A stretch of 64,000 nt of DNA from an uncultured Roseibium sp. (GTDB lineage: Bacteria > Pseudomonadota > Alphaproteobacteria > Rhizobiales > Stappiaceae). Below the pieces are notes generated by a model, which ran no database searches, was not told the origin of the DNA, and was given only the letters and a program-made list of their open reading frames with translations. This document shows positions 34,124 through 43,316 of the stretch, piece after piece; within the stretch, counting starts at the first letter, position 1, and each line of letters starts with the position of its first letter. Made by a program: the position numbers and the translations under genes. Where the stretch lies: NCBI RefSeq assembly GCF_947496995.1, contig NZ_CANMFD010000002.1, positions 186,001 through 250,000 on the forward strand, read 5' to 3'.

Positions 34124-34157
34124 CTGATCGGGTGGGCGGTTCCGCCCGCCCGATCAG
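34124..34157. terminator. Bidirectional terminator between convergent transcripts
   Basis: A 16-bp stem CTGATCGGGTGGGCGG / CCGCCCGCCCGATCAG with one G-U pair and a two-base centre, between the end of the guanidine operon and the end of the convergent GGDEF-EAL gene. Confidence 0.7.
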
Positions 34158-34171
34158 GCTGGTTTCCCGGT

Positions 34172-36124
34172 TCAGTTCAGAGCAACCGCATTGAGAGGTG
34201 GTTCCACGTCGCAGAAGAACCGGTGGATTTCGAAGATCGGTTTTGGCTTGCTGTAAAAATAACCCTGTCCGTAGAGACAGCCGAGCGTTTTGAAGGCTTC
34301 GACCTGTTCCCGGGTTTCCACGCCTTCAATCAGAAGCGCCGCATTCATGGTGTCCGCCAGCGATTTGATGACCTTGACGACCTTGAGGGCCTTGGGTGAA
34401 TCGTCACACGCGGTGACGAAAGACCGGTCCACCTTCAGCTCATCCCATTTAAACTTGTTCAGGTAACTCAAGGCGGAATAGCCTGTGCCGAAGTCATCAA
34501 GGGAAATGGATACCCCGAGCTTTTGAAGCCTGTTGAGAACACTGGAGACGAAATCGACGTTCTGCATGAACATGCTTTCGGTGATCTCCAGTTTCAGCCG
34601 CTCGGGCCGGAGGCCGGTTTCCTGCAAGGTCGACGTGACGAGGTGGACAATATCGTCGTTCACCAACTGAATCATCGACAGGTTTACGGATACGTGAATG
34701 TGGTCGGGCAGAAGCTGGATGTCGCGGCAGGCGGATCTGAGCATGAACCGCCCCAGTTCGATCACGTCGCCGCTGGCTTCCGCGATCGGAATGAATTCGG
34801 TGGGCGACACAAGGCCGATATCGTTGTGGGTCCATCGGGCAAGTGCTTCTATTCCGATCGGCTCGCCGGTGGCTAGGTTGACTTGCAGCTGGTAGTGCGG
34901 CTGGATCATCGAATTGCGTAATGCATTGGGAAGATGCCGTTCGATCTGCAACCTTCTTTCCAGTCGTGTCCGCATGGGCTCGGCAAAATGCATTACGGCT
35001 CCGCGGCCTGTCACCTTCGCTTCCATCAGGGCGATATCCGCGTTCAGGATGACATAGCCGATCCCCTGCCTGCTGTCGGCGACCGCATACCCTATCGAAG
35101 TGCCGACAAGCATGCTGCCGATCGAGGTTTCTAGGGGGGTGTTGAACTGGCTTGCGAGGGCACCGATCGTCGTCTCGATGTCTATGGCATCTGCGCGGGT
35201 CCGGAAGACGAGGATGAATTCGTCCCCGCCGACCCGGGCAGCGAGATTTCTGCCCGGATGGCTGGAAACGAATTCTTTCAATCGTCGCGCAAGCGCGACC
35301 AGAAGCGCATCGCCGCCGGCATGCCCGAGCGTATCGTTGATGGCCTTGAAGCCATCGAGGTCGAGCGCGATGGCAAGCAGAATTTCGTCGGGAGCCAGAT
35401 GGGTCCTGGCTTTGGTCATGTATTCGCTGAGCAGCGTTCGGTTGGGAAGAGCCGTCAGGGCATCATGCTTGGCCATGAAGGTCAGTCGCTGCGCATCGAC
35501 GGCTATAGTGTCATTGGCAAGCGTCAGGACGCGGTTCTGGCGCATGACAACCGCAAGCAGGCCGGTTGCAAGGATCAGGAGACCCAGAACAATCCGCTTC
35601 TCGGTCATCAGCCTGTCCTGGAAAGCCTGCCTTTCCTCGCCGAAGCGCCGAACACTGGATTGATAGGAAGTGCCGGCAATCGTCTCGACCCTTGCCGACA
35701 TGTCGTCCAGTATCGTGTTCAAGGTTTCGGCATGCGCGGTCTCGATGGCCTGCATATGGGGTGCCAGATCCTCCGCACCCGCCAGGAGAGCCTCGAAGGC
35801 TTCGCGTGATCCGGGGGACTTCGCCAGGTAATCCTTGAAACTGCCGGCCGCCCACAGGTCCATCCGACCCATGAAAATTTCGTATTTCAACAGGGCATCT
35901 TCGAGGTCCGCCGGTTTGCCGGACTCCAGGTACCTGGAAAGGCTTGTGGTGTATTTGTAAAATTCGTTGCGGCCGTTGGTCGCCGACCACACTGTTTCGT
36001 ATTCCAGGGACCTTACCTGTTCCTGTTCCAGGGGATCTGACGCGTAAAAACAGGTCCAGAACACGAAGAGCGCGATCAGGAAGGAGCACAATACAGTCCA
36101 GTGCCAAGAGTAACTGCGCTGCAT
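34172..36124 (-). CDS. Membrane GGDEF-EAL cyclic-di-GMP enzyme
   Basis: Protein of 650 residues. A transmembrane helix near residues 9-27 and another near 182-200 (VLGLLILATGLLAVVM) enclose a helical periplasmic sensor region. The GGDEF motif at 299-303 is canonical, so cyclase activity is possible. The EAL motif at 426-428, with LEITESMF, DDFGTGYS and LKVDRSFV, keeps the phosphodiesterase residues, while the last motif reads IEGVET. It follows the small secreted protein gene by 10 nt and probably forms a sensor pair with it. Confidence 0.9.
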   Translation of the reverse strand: MQRSYSWHWTVLCSFLIALFVFWTCFYASDPLEQEQVRSLEYETVWSATNGRNEFYKYTTSLSRYLESGKPADLEDALLKYEIFMGRMDLWAAGSFKDYLAKSPGSREAFEALLAGAEDLAPHMQAIETAHAETLNTILDDMSARVETIAGTSYQSSVRRFGEERQAFQDRLMTEKRIVLGLLILATGLLAVVMRQNRVLTLANDTIAVDAQRLTFMAKHDALTALPNRTLLSEYMTKARTHLAPDEILLAIALDLDGFKAINDTLGHAGGDALLVALARRLKEFVSSHPGRNLAARVGGDEFILVFRTRADAIDIETTIGALASQFNTPLETSIGSMLVGTSIGYAVADSRQGIGYVILNADIALMEAKVTGRGAVMHFAEPMRTRLERRLQIERHLPNALRNSMIQPHYQLQVNLATGEPIGIEALARWTHNDIGLVSPTEFIPIAEASGDVIELGRFMLRSACRDIQLLPDHIHVSVNLSMIQLVNDDIVHLVTSTLQETGLRPERLKLEITESMFMQNVDFVSSVLNRLQKLGVSISLDDFGTGYSALSYLNKFKWDELKVDRSFVTACDDSPKALKVVKVIKSLADTMNAALLIEGVETREQVEAFKTLGCLYGQGYFYSKPKPIFEIHRFFCDVEPPLNAVALN

Positions 36125-36134
36125 TGACCCGTCC

Positions 36135-36623
36135 TTACTCGATCACGATCGTTCTGACCTGCCAGACAGAACGGGAGTAGAAGATCTCGGTTTTCATTTC
36201 CGGGTGGTCGTCGTAGGGGTAGATGATGAACAAGGGCCCCTTGTCGCGGATGGTCAGGTATTGCCCATTCGCCTTGTAGGCGAGGATCGGATTGCTGGCC
36301 TTGAAGTCCGACACCGGGATTACAGCCCGGTAGTCATTCAGCGCGGTGACTTCCGCGTTTACGCCTACTGCGCCAATCCGGTTCATCAGGTCGCTCAACA
36401 GAACGCCTTCAAACGTTACCTTGCCATCGTGCCAGGGGGTTGCGGTCTCAATCGTCGTGTGGGGCAATGCCTCCAGTTTCCCGATTGAAAACTCCGCCGT
36501 ATCGCCGGTCGCTATCTTTCCGGAGACCGTCAGAACTATCTTGTCCTGATCCTGCGACATGGCCGCAGAGGTCAGGTTGAGCAGCGTTAGAAAAAAAAGA
36601 AGAACCGTAAGCTTCCGGAGCAC
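36135..36623 (-). CDS. Secreted molybdopterin-fold-like protein paired with the GGDEF-EAL gene
   Basis: Protein of 162 residues with a signal peptide (LTVLLFFLTLLNLTSAAMS). The mature part, with ILTVSGKI-like strand, FEGVLLSDLMNRIGA, YRAVIPVSDFKASNPILAY and GPLFIIYPYDD, resembles small members of the sulfite-oxidase/oxidoreductase molybdopterin-binding fold that lack cofactor-binding cysteine. GTG 36623 is the start, with GGGAGG 7 nt upstream inside a hairpin. A role as periplasmic sensor partner is inferred from the gene order. Confidence 0.7.
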   Translation of the reverse strand: MLRKLTVLLFFLTLLNLTSAAMSQDQDKIVLTVSGKIATGDTAEFSIGKLEALPHTTIETATPWHDGKVTFEGVLLSDLMNRIGAVGVNAEVTALNDYRAVIPVSDFKASNPILAYKANGQYLTIRDKGPLFIIYPYDDHPEMKTEIFYSRSVWQVRTIVIE

Positions 36624-36624
36624 T

Positions 36625-36643
36625 ATTGACCCTCCCGGTCAAT
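36625..36643 (-). promoter_or_regulatory. Hairpin enclosing the ribosome binding site of the 36623 gene
   Basis: ATTGACC / GGTCAAT pairs over 7 bp around a 5-nt loop. Read on the minus strand, the GGGAGG ribosome site is formed by the loop and first stem base, 7 nt before the GTG start. The leader also contains the palindrome CTTACGTAAG at 36657-36666. Confidence 0.5.
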
Positions 36644-36773
36644 TGATTTTCCTTATCTTACGTAAGGTCATGAATAGCGTAAATTGGAACTCTCTCCAAT
36701 CTTAATTTTATCAATAAACCATGGCGATCAAATGGCAATTATTCTATTTAAGGTAAGAGTAGTATTTCTGTCT

Positions 36774-37280
36774 TTACTTAATTCTGTCTTCAAGTCGAAA
36801 CCGGAAAATACGCGCGATTTGCGCAAGCGCTGTTTTCAGTTCCTCCTCGGATGAATTCGAAATTCTGTCTTCGAAGGCTGCCAGGATCATATGTTTCGTG
36901 GCTCCCTTGACTGCAAATATAAAGGGGAAGCCGAATTTGGACTTGTAGCGTGTATTAAGCTGCGTGAAACGGTCGAATTCTTCACGAGACAGGGTGTTCA
37001 GTCCGGCTCCAGCCTGCTCGCGCCTTGAATCCTCGGCAATATCACCGGCGAGTGCAGCCTTGCCGGCAAGGTCTGGATGCGCTCGCACAAGAGCGAATTT
37101 CCGCTCTGCCGGCGCTGCATTCATGGCGGCTTCGAAAGCGGCTATGACGTCCTCCCGGTCAGCGAACGGCGCCTTGCAGAAGGCGTCTTCGGCGACCCAT
37201 GGGGAATGTTCCGCAACATCGCCAAAAGCGGCCAGGAAGGCTTCCAGGTCCATTTCATTTATTCGGTCAATGGCGATCAT
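36774..37280 (-). CDS. uraD: OHCU decarboxylase
   Basis: 2-oxo-4-hydroxy-4-carboxy-5-ureidoimidazoline decarboxylase of 168 residues, the last step to (S)-allantoin. Family motifs are present: FGDVAEHSPWVAEDAF near the N-terminus, VRAHPDLAGKAAL with the catalytic histidine, and the LNTRYKSKFGFPFIFAVKG segment. It is the last gene of the purine operon, 9 nt after puuD. No clear terminator follows. Confidence 0.93.
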   Translation of the reverse strand: MIAIDRINEMDLEAFLAAFGDVAEHSPWVAEDAFCKAPFADREDVIAAFEAAMNAAPAERKFALVRAHPDLAGKAALAGDIAEDSRREQAGAGLNTLSREEFDRFTQLNTRYKSKFGFPFIFAVKGATKHMILAAFEDRISNSSEEELKTALAQIARIFRFRLEDRIK

Positions 37281-37289
37281 GGCTGGGTG

Positions 37290-38471
37290 CTATTTCTGCT
37301 GGCTGATCCAGGCACCGAGAACAGCCCGGTCTTCAGACGTCATTCCGGTTTCATTTCCAAGCGGCATTGCGTCGGATTGTACGGCCTGAGCCATGATGAG
37401 ATCCGCGTAACGATGCAGGTTCGCGACCGTATCGAGTTCGATTTCCTTGGGAGCTTCGTCGAAGCCCTCGTAGGTCGGGTTGGCGGAGTGACAGATAGCG
37501 CAATGGGTCTGGGCTATCTGCAGAACAGTGGCATCGCTGACTGTCTCCGATCCGGAAAAGTCGCGCGGCGCTGTCATGACGATGGCGGCAATCGTCGCGA
37601 TAGCGGCAATCGGAAGCGACCACCAGAATTTTCCCAGCTCGTCACCGGCGTCATGCCGGTTGAAGAAGTGGCGCACCATGCCGCCGATGATAAGAACCAG
37701 CGCGACCAGAAGCCACGCGTGCGGGTGTCCTGTCAGCATCGGATAGTGGTTGGACACCATCATCAGGAGAACCGGAAGTGTCAGGTAGTTGTTGTGGACG
37801 GAGCGCTGCTTGCCGATAGCTCCCAATGCGGGATCCGGCGCTTCGCCCGCCATCAGACTTGCGGCGATCTTCTTCTGATTGGGAATGATAACGCCGAAGA
37901 CGTTCACGGCCATGATCGTGCCGATGAAGGCGCCGATATGGATCAGCGCGCCACGTCCGGAAAAGACGTGGGTGAACATATAGGCGGCGCCGAGTATCAG
38001 GATGAAGACGCAAACCGACAACAACGGCGTGTTCCTGCCGATTGGGGACTTGCACAGCCTGTCATAGATGAGCCAGCCGGCGCCCAGAGACGCCACGGAA
38101 ATGAGGATCGCTTCACTTGGCATGAGCCTCAAGACGCTCGGGTCGATCAGGTAGGCGGTGGCATTGAAATAATACTGGACGACAAGAAGCGCGAAACCGG
38201 TTACCCAGGTCAGATAGGCTTCCCATTTGTACCAGATCAGGTCATCGGGCAGTTCCTTCGGCGCGGTCATGTATTTTTCGACGTGATAGAAACCGCCGCC
38301 ATGCACTTCCCAGGCCGTGCCCAGAACGCCTTCCTTCATGCCTTCCCGTTTGCGCAGGGAAAGATCCAGTGCGATGAAATAGAAGGACGTGCCTATCCAG
38401 CCGATGCCGACGATCAAATGTGCCCATCTGAAAAGCAGGTTCAGCCAGTCCATTGCGAAGGCAAGGGTCAT
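37290..38471 (-). CDS. puuD: Membrane-bound urate hydroxylase with cytochrome c domain
   Basis: PuuD-type urate oxidase of 393 residues that produces 5-hydroxyisourate and delivers electrons to the respiratory chain instead of making peroxide. About eight transmembrane helices span the first 300 residues, with conserved WAHLIVGIGWIGTSFYFIALD and HGGGFYHVEKY. The C-terminus is a c-type cytochrome domain with haem motif C324-A-I-C-H328 and a methionine ligand candidate in SDAMPLGN. It sits between the importer's binding protein and uraD. Confidence 0.93.
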   Translation of the reverse strand: MTLAFAMDWLNLLFRWAHLIVGIGWIGTSFYFIALDLSLRKREGMKEGVLGTAWEVHGGGFYHVEKYMTAPKELPDDLIWYKWEAYLTWVTGFALLVVQYYFNATAYLIDPSVLRLMPSEAILISVASLGAGWLIYDRLCKSPIGRNTPLLSVCVFILILGAAYMFTHVFSGRGALIHIGAFIGTIMAVNVFGVIIPNQKKIAASLMAGEAPDPALGAIGKQRSVHNNYLTLPVLLMMVSNHYPMLTGHPHAWLLVALVLIIGGMVRHFFNRHDAGDELGKFWWSLPIAAIATIAAIVMTAPRDFSGSETVSDATVLQIAQTHCAICHSANPTYEGFDEAPKEIELDTVANLHRYADLIMAQAVQSDAMPLGNETGMTSEDRAVLGAWISQQK

Positions 38472-38506
38472 AGGTCGCGCGTCCGTGTTTACTGAGGTTC
38501 GGAGGT

Positions 38507-38535
38507 GCCGGTCCGGAAAAAGGTTCCGGACCGGC
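38507..38535 (-). repeat. Intercistronic stem-loop between the binding-protein gene and puuD
   Basis: Perfect 12-bp repeat GCCGGTCCGGAA / TTCCGGACCGGC with loop AAAGG and no U-run. It lies 10 nt after the binding-protein stop on the minus strand, so it probably protects that message. Confidence 0.6.
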
Positions 38536-38545
38536 GTATTTGGGT

Positions 38546-39610
38546 TTACTGCGGCAGCTTGTCGTCAACGCCCTGGACGTACCAGTTCATGCCGAGGATC
38601 GCACCGTCATCGAGGGGGACGCCATCTTCCGCTGCGACCGAACCGTCCTGCTTGGTGATCGGGCCGGTGAAAGGCTCCCAACCGCCCTTGATCTTGGCTT
38701 CGGTGGCTTCCGCCATCTCGGCCACGTCTTCCGGCAGGTTGGTGTAGGGCGCCATCACGACGTGACCTTCAGCAAGGCCGTCCCAGGTGCTTTCCGATTT
38801 CCAGGTTCCGTCGAGAACTTCCTGCACGCGCTCAACGTAGTAGGGAGCCCAGTCATCGATGATCGCGGTGTACTGAGCGTCCTTGGCGAAGTTGATCATG
38901 TCGGACGCCTGACCGAAGCCATGAACACCCCGTTCCTGAGCAACCTGCAGCGGCGCCGTGGAATCGGTGTGCTGGGTGATGATGTCGGCGCCCTGGTCGA
39001 CGAGTGCCTTGGCGGCATCGGCTTCCTTGCCCGGATCGAACCAGGTGTTGACCCAGACGACCTTCAGCTTGAAGTCCGGATTGACGGACTGTGCGCCAAG
39101 CAGAAAGGCGTTGATGCCGGCGACAACTTCCGGAATCGGGAAGGAAGCGATGTAGCCGGCGACACCGGTCTTGGACTGTTTAGCCGCGATCTGGCCGATG
39201 ATGTAACGGCCCTGGTGGAACTTGGAATTGTAGGTCGCGACATTGTCGGCCGTCTTGTAGCCGGTCGCGTGCTCGAATTTCACGTCCGGGAACTTCTTGG
39301 CGACCTTGAGGGTCTGGTTCATGTAGCCGAAGGACGTCGTGAAGATGATGTTGCAGCCTTCGCGGGCGAAGCGTTCGATGGCGCGTTCTGCGTCAGGACC
39401 TTCCGGAACGCTTTCCAGATAGGCGGTTTCGACCTTGTCGCCAAATTCCGCTTCAACAGCAAGACGGCCCTGATCGTGCTGGTAGGACCAGCCGAAGTCG
39501 CCGATCGGTCCGACATAGATGAAGCAGGCCTTTACATCGGCAGCACTCGCTGCGGAGCCGGCGGCCACCAAGGCGAAAGCGGCGACGGTTGCTTTCAAAA
39601 GAGATTTCAT
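38546..39610 (-). CDS. BMP-family substrate-binding protein (purine nucleoside/base ABC importer)
   Basis: Periplasmic binding protein of the BMP/Med family, 354 residues, with signal peptide cleaved after SAASA. Typical segments are CFIYVGPIGDFGWSYQHDQGR and FTTSFGYMNQTLKVAKKFPDVKFEH (read in pieces). ATG 39610 is selected because AGGGG lies 9-10 nt upstream; ATG 39619 is immediately next to that site. Family members bind nucleosides, and the xdh/ura neighbours make purines the probable ligand. Confidence 0.9.
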   Translation of the reverse strand: MKSLLKATVAAFALVAAGSAASAADVKACFIYVGPIGDFGWSYQHDQGRLAVEAEFGDKVETAYLESVPEGPDAERAIERFAREGCNIIFTTSFGYMNQTLKVAKKFPDVKFEHATGYKTADNVATYNSKFHQGRYIIGQIAAKQSKTGVAGYIASFPIPEVVAGINAFLLGAQSVNPDFKLKVVWVNTWFDPGKEADAAKALVDQGADIITQHTDSTAPLQVAQERGVHGFGQASDMINFAKDAQYTAIIDDWAPYYVERVQEVLDGTWKSESTWDGLAEGHVVMAPYTNLPEDVAEMAEATEAKIKGGWEPFTGPITKQDGSVAAEDGVPLDDGAILGMNWYVQGVDDKLPQ

Positions 39611-39710
39611 TTGGTTCATTCCCCTGTTGTTTAAACTTTCTGTTGCGATCAGGCGGTGAGTCCATTCCCGGATCGCAGCGGGATGTGGACTTGACCGGCT
39701 ACCGGGAGGT

Positions 39711-40628
39711 TTACCGGTCTGGAACAAACGGCTTGCCCAGACAGGCCGGTGTGTTGACCAGCGTCAGTCTGCGGTTTGCCGAGATGAGCACAAGCACCAG
39801 GATCGTCGCAAGATACGGCAGGCTGGAGAGCAGTTGCGACGGGATATTCACCATTTCGTGGGCCTGTGCATGAAGGTTGAGAACGCTGACCGCGCCGAAC
39901 AGATAGGCGCCGGCAACCACGCGCAGCGGCAGCCACGAGGAAAACACCACCAGCGCAAGCGCGATCCAGCCCCTGCCCGCTGTCATGTTTTCCACCCATT
40001 GCGGCGTATAGGCAAGCGACATGTAGGCTCCGGCAAGGCCGGCGCAGGCTCCGCCGAAGAGCACCGCCAGAAACCGGACCTTGATCACGGAATAGCCGAG
40101 CGCGTGCGCCGAGGCGTGATTGTCTCCGACAGCGCGCAGAACCAGGCCGAGACGGGTCCGGAACAGCGTATAGGCGACACCGGCGACCAGGGCGAACCCG
40201 AGATAGACGATCGCGTCCTGCTGAAAAAAGACCGGACCGATGAACGGTATGTCCGACAGTCCGGGAATATAAAGGCTGGGGATTCTCAAGCCGGGCACGC
40301 CGATGAAGGCCTCGCCGATCAAGCCGGAGAAGCCGATGCCCAGTATGGTCAGCGCCAGGCCGGTTGCCACCTGATTGGCCACCAGGAACAGGACGAGGAA
40401 CCCGAACAGGGCCGACATGGCCATCCCCGCAGCAATGGCCGCCACCACGCCGAGCGTGCCGGAGCCGGTCTGGTTGGCAACCGCGAAGCCGACCACCGCG
40501 CCCATGATCATCATGCCCTCAACGCCAAGGTTGAGAACGCCGGAGCGTTCGACGACGAGTTCACCGACAGCTGCGATCAACAGCGGTGTCGCCGCCGTTA
40601 TGACTGTGAGAAGAACGGCTTCAAACAT
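39711..40628 (-). CDS. ABC transporter permease (nucleoside type, second)
   Basis: Permease of 305 residues with about eight to nine helices, of the branched-chain/ribose-like family used by BMP-dependent importers. GELVVERSGVLNLGVEGMMIMGAVVGF is the family hallmark near the N-terminus. ATG 40628, starting MFEAVLLTVITAATPLL, has GGGAGG upstream and overlaps the end of the other permease gene by 8 nt. A 100-nt gap precedes the binding-protein gene. Confidence 0.9.
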   Translation of the reverse strand: MFEAVLLTVITAATPLLIAAVGELVVERSGVLNLGVEGMMIMGAVVGFAVANQTGSGTLGVVAAIAAGMAMSALFGFLVLFLVANQVATGLALTILGIGFSGLIGEAFIGVPGLRIPSLYIPGLSDIPFIGPVFFQQDAIVYLGFALVAGVAYTLFRTRLGLVLRAVGDNHASAHALGYSVIKVRFLAVLFGGACAGLAGAYMSLAYTPQWVENMTAGRGWIALALVVFSSWLPLRVVAGAYLFGAVSVLNLHAQAHEMVNIPSQLLSSLPYLATILVLVLISANRRLTLVNTPACLGKPFVPDR

Positions 40629-41709
40629 GGGAGGCCTCCCCTGCCGGTGCATGATGCGAGACAAACCGGATGCGGTAGAGGATCAGCGTGTCGCAGGCGA
40701 GAACGAAGAACAGCAGCAGTCCCTGAATCACGCTTGCGATCTTGTTGGACACGCCCATTGCCGATTGCACGGCCTCACCGCCGATATAGGAAAGCGCCAG
40801 TACAAAACCGGCGATAATGATACCGATCGGGTTCAGCCGCCCCAGAAAGGCGACAATGATTGCCGTGAAGCCGTAGCCCGGCGAGATGGTCGGAAGGAGC
40901 TGGTTGAGCCCACCGGACACTTCCATTGTCCCGGCAAGGCCTGCAAGACCGCCCGCAAGGGCAAAGGAAAACAGCGTCAGGCGCTTTGCCGAGAAACCGG
41001 CGAAGCTGCCGGCACGTGGGCTTTCGCCCATGACCCTGATCTCGAAGCCCTTGAGTGTTTTCGCCAGAACGACAGCCAGAATGAGCGCAATGACGATGGT
41101 GATCGGTGTCGACAGGCTCATGGCCCCGCCGAATACGTCCGGAACGGTCGCGGCGTCGGAAAACATTCGCGATTCCGGGAAGTTATAGCCATCGGGATCG
41201 CGCCAGGGCCCACGTACGAGATAGTCCAGAGCCAGACTTGCCACATAGACAAGCATCAGGCTGGTCAATATCTCGTTGGTGTTGAACCAGTTCTTGAGGA
41301 CGGCCGGGATCAGCGCCCAAAGGGCGCCACCCACGGCACCGAATATCAGCATGAGCGGCAGGGTTGCGCCGGATTCGAATTCGGGAAGCAGGATAGGCAG
41401 CGCCGATCCGAACAGGGCCCCGACGACAAACTGGCCCTCCGCGCCGATGTTCCAGTTGTTGGAGAGATAACAGACGGCCAGTCCGCATCCGATCAGCACC
41501 AGGGGTGTCGCCTTGGCAATCGTTGCCTGCAGGGACCATTCCTGCGTAAGCGGTTCGACAAAAAACTTGTAGAGGCCGACAAGCGGGTTGTGACCGGAAA
41601 TCGCGAAGATGAGTGCCGCTGCCAGCGCCGTCAGGCCGATGGCGATGATCGGTGACAGCAAGGCCATCTTCTGGCTGCGTTCTTTTCTCTTGACCAGTTC
41701 CAGGCGCAT
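40621..41709 (-). CDS. ABC transporter permease (nucleoside type, first)
   Basis: Permease of 362 residues that forms the channel together with the following subunit. It has a first helix IIAIGLTALAAALIFAISG, then NNWNIGAEGQFVVGALFGS, which matches the NxGxEGQ hallmark of BMP-type permeases, and GGLAGLAGTMEVSGGLNQ. The ATG shares one base with the stop of the ATPase gene, indicating translational coupling. Confidence 0.9.
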   Translation of the reverse strand: MRLELVKRKERSQKMALLSPIIAIGLTALAAALIFAISGHNPLVGLYKFFVEPLTQEWSLQATIAKATPLVLIGCGLAVCYLSNNWNIGAEGQFVVGALFGSALPILLPEFESGATLPLMLIFGAVGGALWALIPAVLKNWFNTNEILTSLMLVYVASLALDYLVRGPWRDPDGYNFPESRMFSDAATVPDVFGGAMSLSTPITIVIALILAVVLAKTLKGFEIRVMGESPRAGSFAGFSAKRLTLFSFALAGGLAGLAGTMEVSGGLNQLLPTISPGYGFTAIIVAFLGRLNPIGIIIAGFVLALSYIGGEAVQSAMGVSNKIASVIQGLLLFFVLACDTLILYRIRFVSHHAPAGEASHV

Positions 41710-43292
41710 CAGGCCACCTCCCCCTGCGCTTCGGCACCACCGGCCATGAGAAGACCGACACGCTCCCGGTTCATATCTTCCGCAGGTTCGGCGGCAGACA
41801 GATAACCTCTTGATATCACGGCGATCCGGTCAGCGATTTCGAAAATTTCATCAAGGTCCTGGCTGATCACAAGGACGGCGGAGCCCGACCTGGCAAGATC
41901 GATCAACGCCTGGCGGATCAGGGCCGCAGCGCCCGCATCGACACCCCAGGTCGGCTGATTGACCACAAGCACGCCGGGCCGGCGGTCCAGTTCGCGGCCG
42001 ACGACGAATTTCTGAAGGTTTCCTCCTGAAAGGGAGCGTGCCTCGGGATCGTCATGGGACATGCGCACATCGAATTCCTGCTTGATGTGTTTTTCCAGTG
42101 CATTCGCCCGCGCAGTGGATACGAACCCTCCACCGGTAAGTCTGTCACCGGTGGCGTGGCGGGTCAGTACGATGTTTTGCGACAGTTTCAGGCCCGGCAC
42201 GGCTCCATGGCCGAGACGTTCTTCGGGTACAAAGGCCGCCTTCTGCCTGCGCCGCCAGGTGATGCTTCTGGAGCCGCAGGATTTCCCGTCGATGCGAACC
42301 ATCTCCTGCGCCACCGGCAATTCGCCGGATATGGCGTCGAAGAGTTCGCCTTGTCCGTTTCCGGCAACACCGGCGATCGCCACGACTTCGCCCGCGTGGA
42401 GCTCAAGCGATATGCTGTTCAGCGCGGTTGCAAACGGGCTGGCCGCTTTTGCAGAGAGGTTGTTCAATCCAAGCCGGATCTCGCCGGTCTTCGGTTTCTG
42501 GGCACCGGCACTGACGGACGCGACATCTGCGCCGACCATCATGCTGGCAAGCGTCGCCGGGGTCTCGTTCGCAGGATTGCATTCACTCACCACCTTGCCG
42601 TGACGCAGAATGGTTGCGTGGTGGCAGATCCGCTGGACCTCTTCCAGCCGGTGGCTGATGTAAAGCACCGCACAGCCTTCGCTTGCCAGGCGTTGCAGGG
42701 TCAGAAACAGAAGGTCCGCTTCCTGCGGTGTCAGAACCGAGGTCGGTTCATCCATGATAATAAGCTGCGGTTCCTGGAGAAGGCAGCGGACAATCTCGAT
42801 GCGCTGACGGATGCCGACTGGCAGATCCGCAACGATGTCGGAGGGATTGAGCGGCAGACCGTAGTCTACGGAAACGGATTCAATCCGCTTCGCAAGCTCC
42901 GTCATCCTGCCCGGGTTCGGCAGGGCAAGAGCAATGTTTTCAACAACGGTCAGGGCTTCGAACAGCGAGAAATGCTGAAAGACCATGCCGATGCCGAGTT
43001 CGCGCGCTGCCGCAGGATTGCCGATGCTGACCTTTTGTCCCTGCCACAGGATTTCGCCGCCGTCGGGTTCCAGGGATCCATAGAACATCTTGACCAGCGT
43101 GGATTTCCCCGCGCCGTTCTCGCCCAGAAGGGCATGGATCTCACCCTTGTTTATGACAAGATCCACCTTGTCATTGGCAAGAATGTCGCCGAATCTTTTG
43201 GTCAGTCCTCTTGCGTCCAGCAGAACGTCCATACCGGATCTCGTTTGCTGAACCATGTGAGTGTCTGCCTCTGAAAGGATTGTTTCTGACAC
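41709..43292 (-). CDS. ABC transporter ATP-binding protein with two nucleotide-binding domains
   Basis: Tandem ATPase of 527 residues as in ribose and nucleoside importers. The first domain has GENGAGKST, a signature-like LPVGIRQRIEIVR and LIIMDEPTSVLT. The second has GVAGNGQGELFD in place of a canonical Walker A, with LSGGNLQKFVVGREL and VLVVNQPTWGVD, the usual degenerate pattern. GTG 43292 is the longest start and lies after a G-rich stretch; ATG 43256 is an alternative with GAGGCAG upstream. It follows xdhC by 24 nt. Confidence 0.9.
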   Translation of the reverse strand: MSETILSEADTHMVQQTRSGMDVLLDARGLTKRFGDILANDKVDLVINKGEIHALLGENGAGKSTLVKMFYGSLEPDGGEILWQGQKVSIGNPAAARELGIGMVFQHFSLFEALTVVENIALALPNPGRMTELAKRIESVSVDYGLPLNPSDIVADLPVGIRQRIEIVRCLLQEPQLIIMDEPTSVLTPQEADLLFLTLQRLASEGCAVLYISHRLEEVQRICHHATILRHGKVVSECNPANETPATLASMMVGADVASVSAGAQKPKTGEIRLGLNNLSAKAASPFATALNSISLELHAGEVVAIAGVAGNGQGELFDAISGELPVAQEMVRIDGKSCGSRSITWRRRQKAAFVPEERLGHGAVPGLKLSQNIVLTRHATGDRLTGGGFVSTARANALEKHIKQEFDVRMSHDDPEARSLSGGNLQKFVVGRELDRRPGVLVVNQPTWGVDAGAAALIRQALIDLARSGSAVLVISQDLDEIFEIADRIAVISRGYLSAAEPAEDMNRERVGLLMAGGAEAQGEVA

Positions 43293-43316
43293 GCCGCCCC
43301 CCGAGCGTCTGCCGCT

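Noticed and set aside
37077..38495. A 472-codon plus-strand frame across puuD and uraD
   Set aside because: puuD and uraD on the other strand are complete and in an operon; the frame encodes no known motif.
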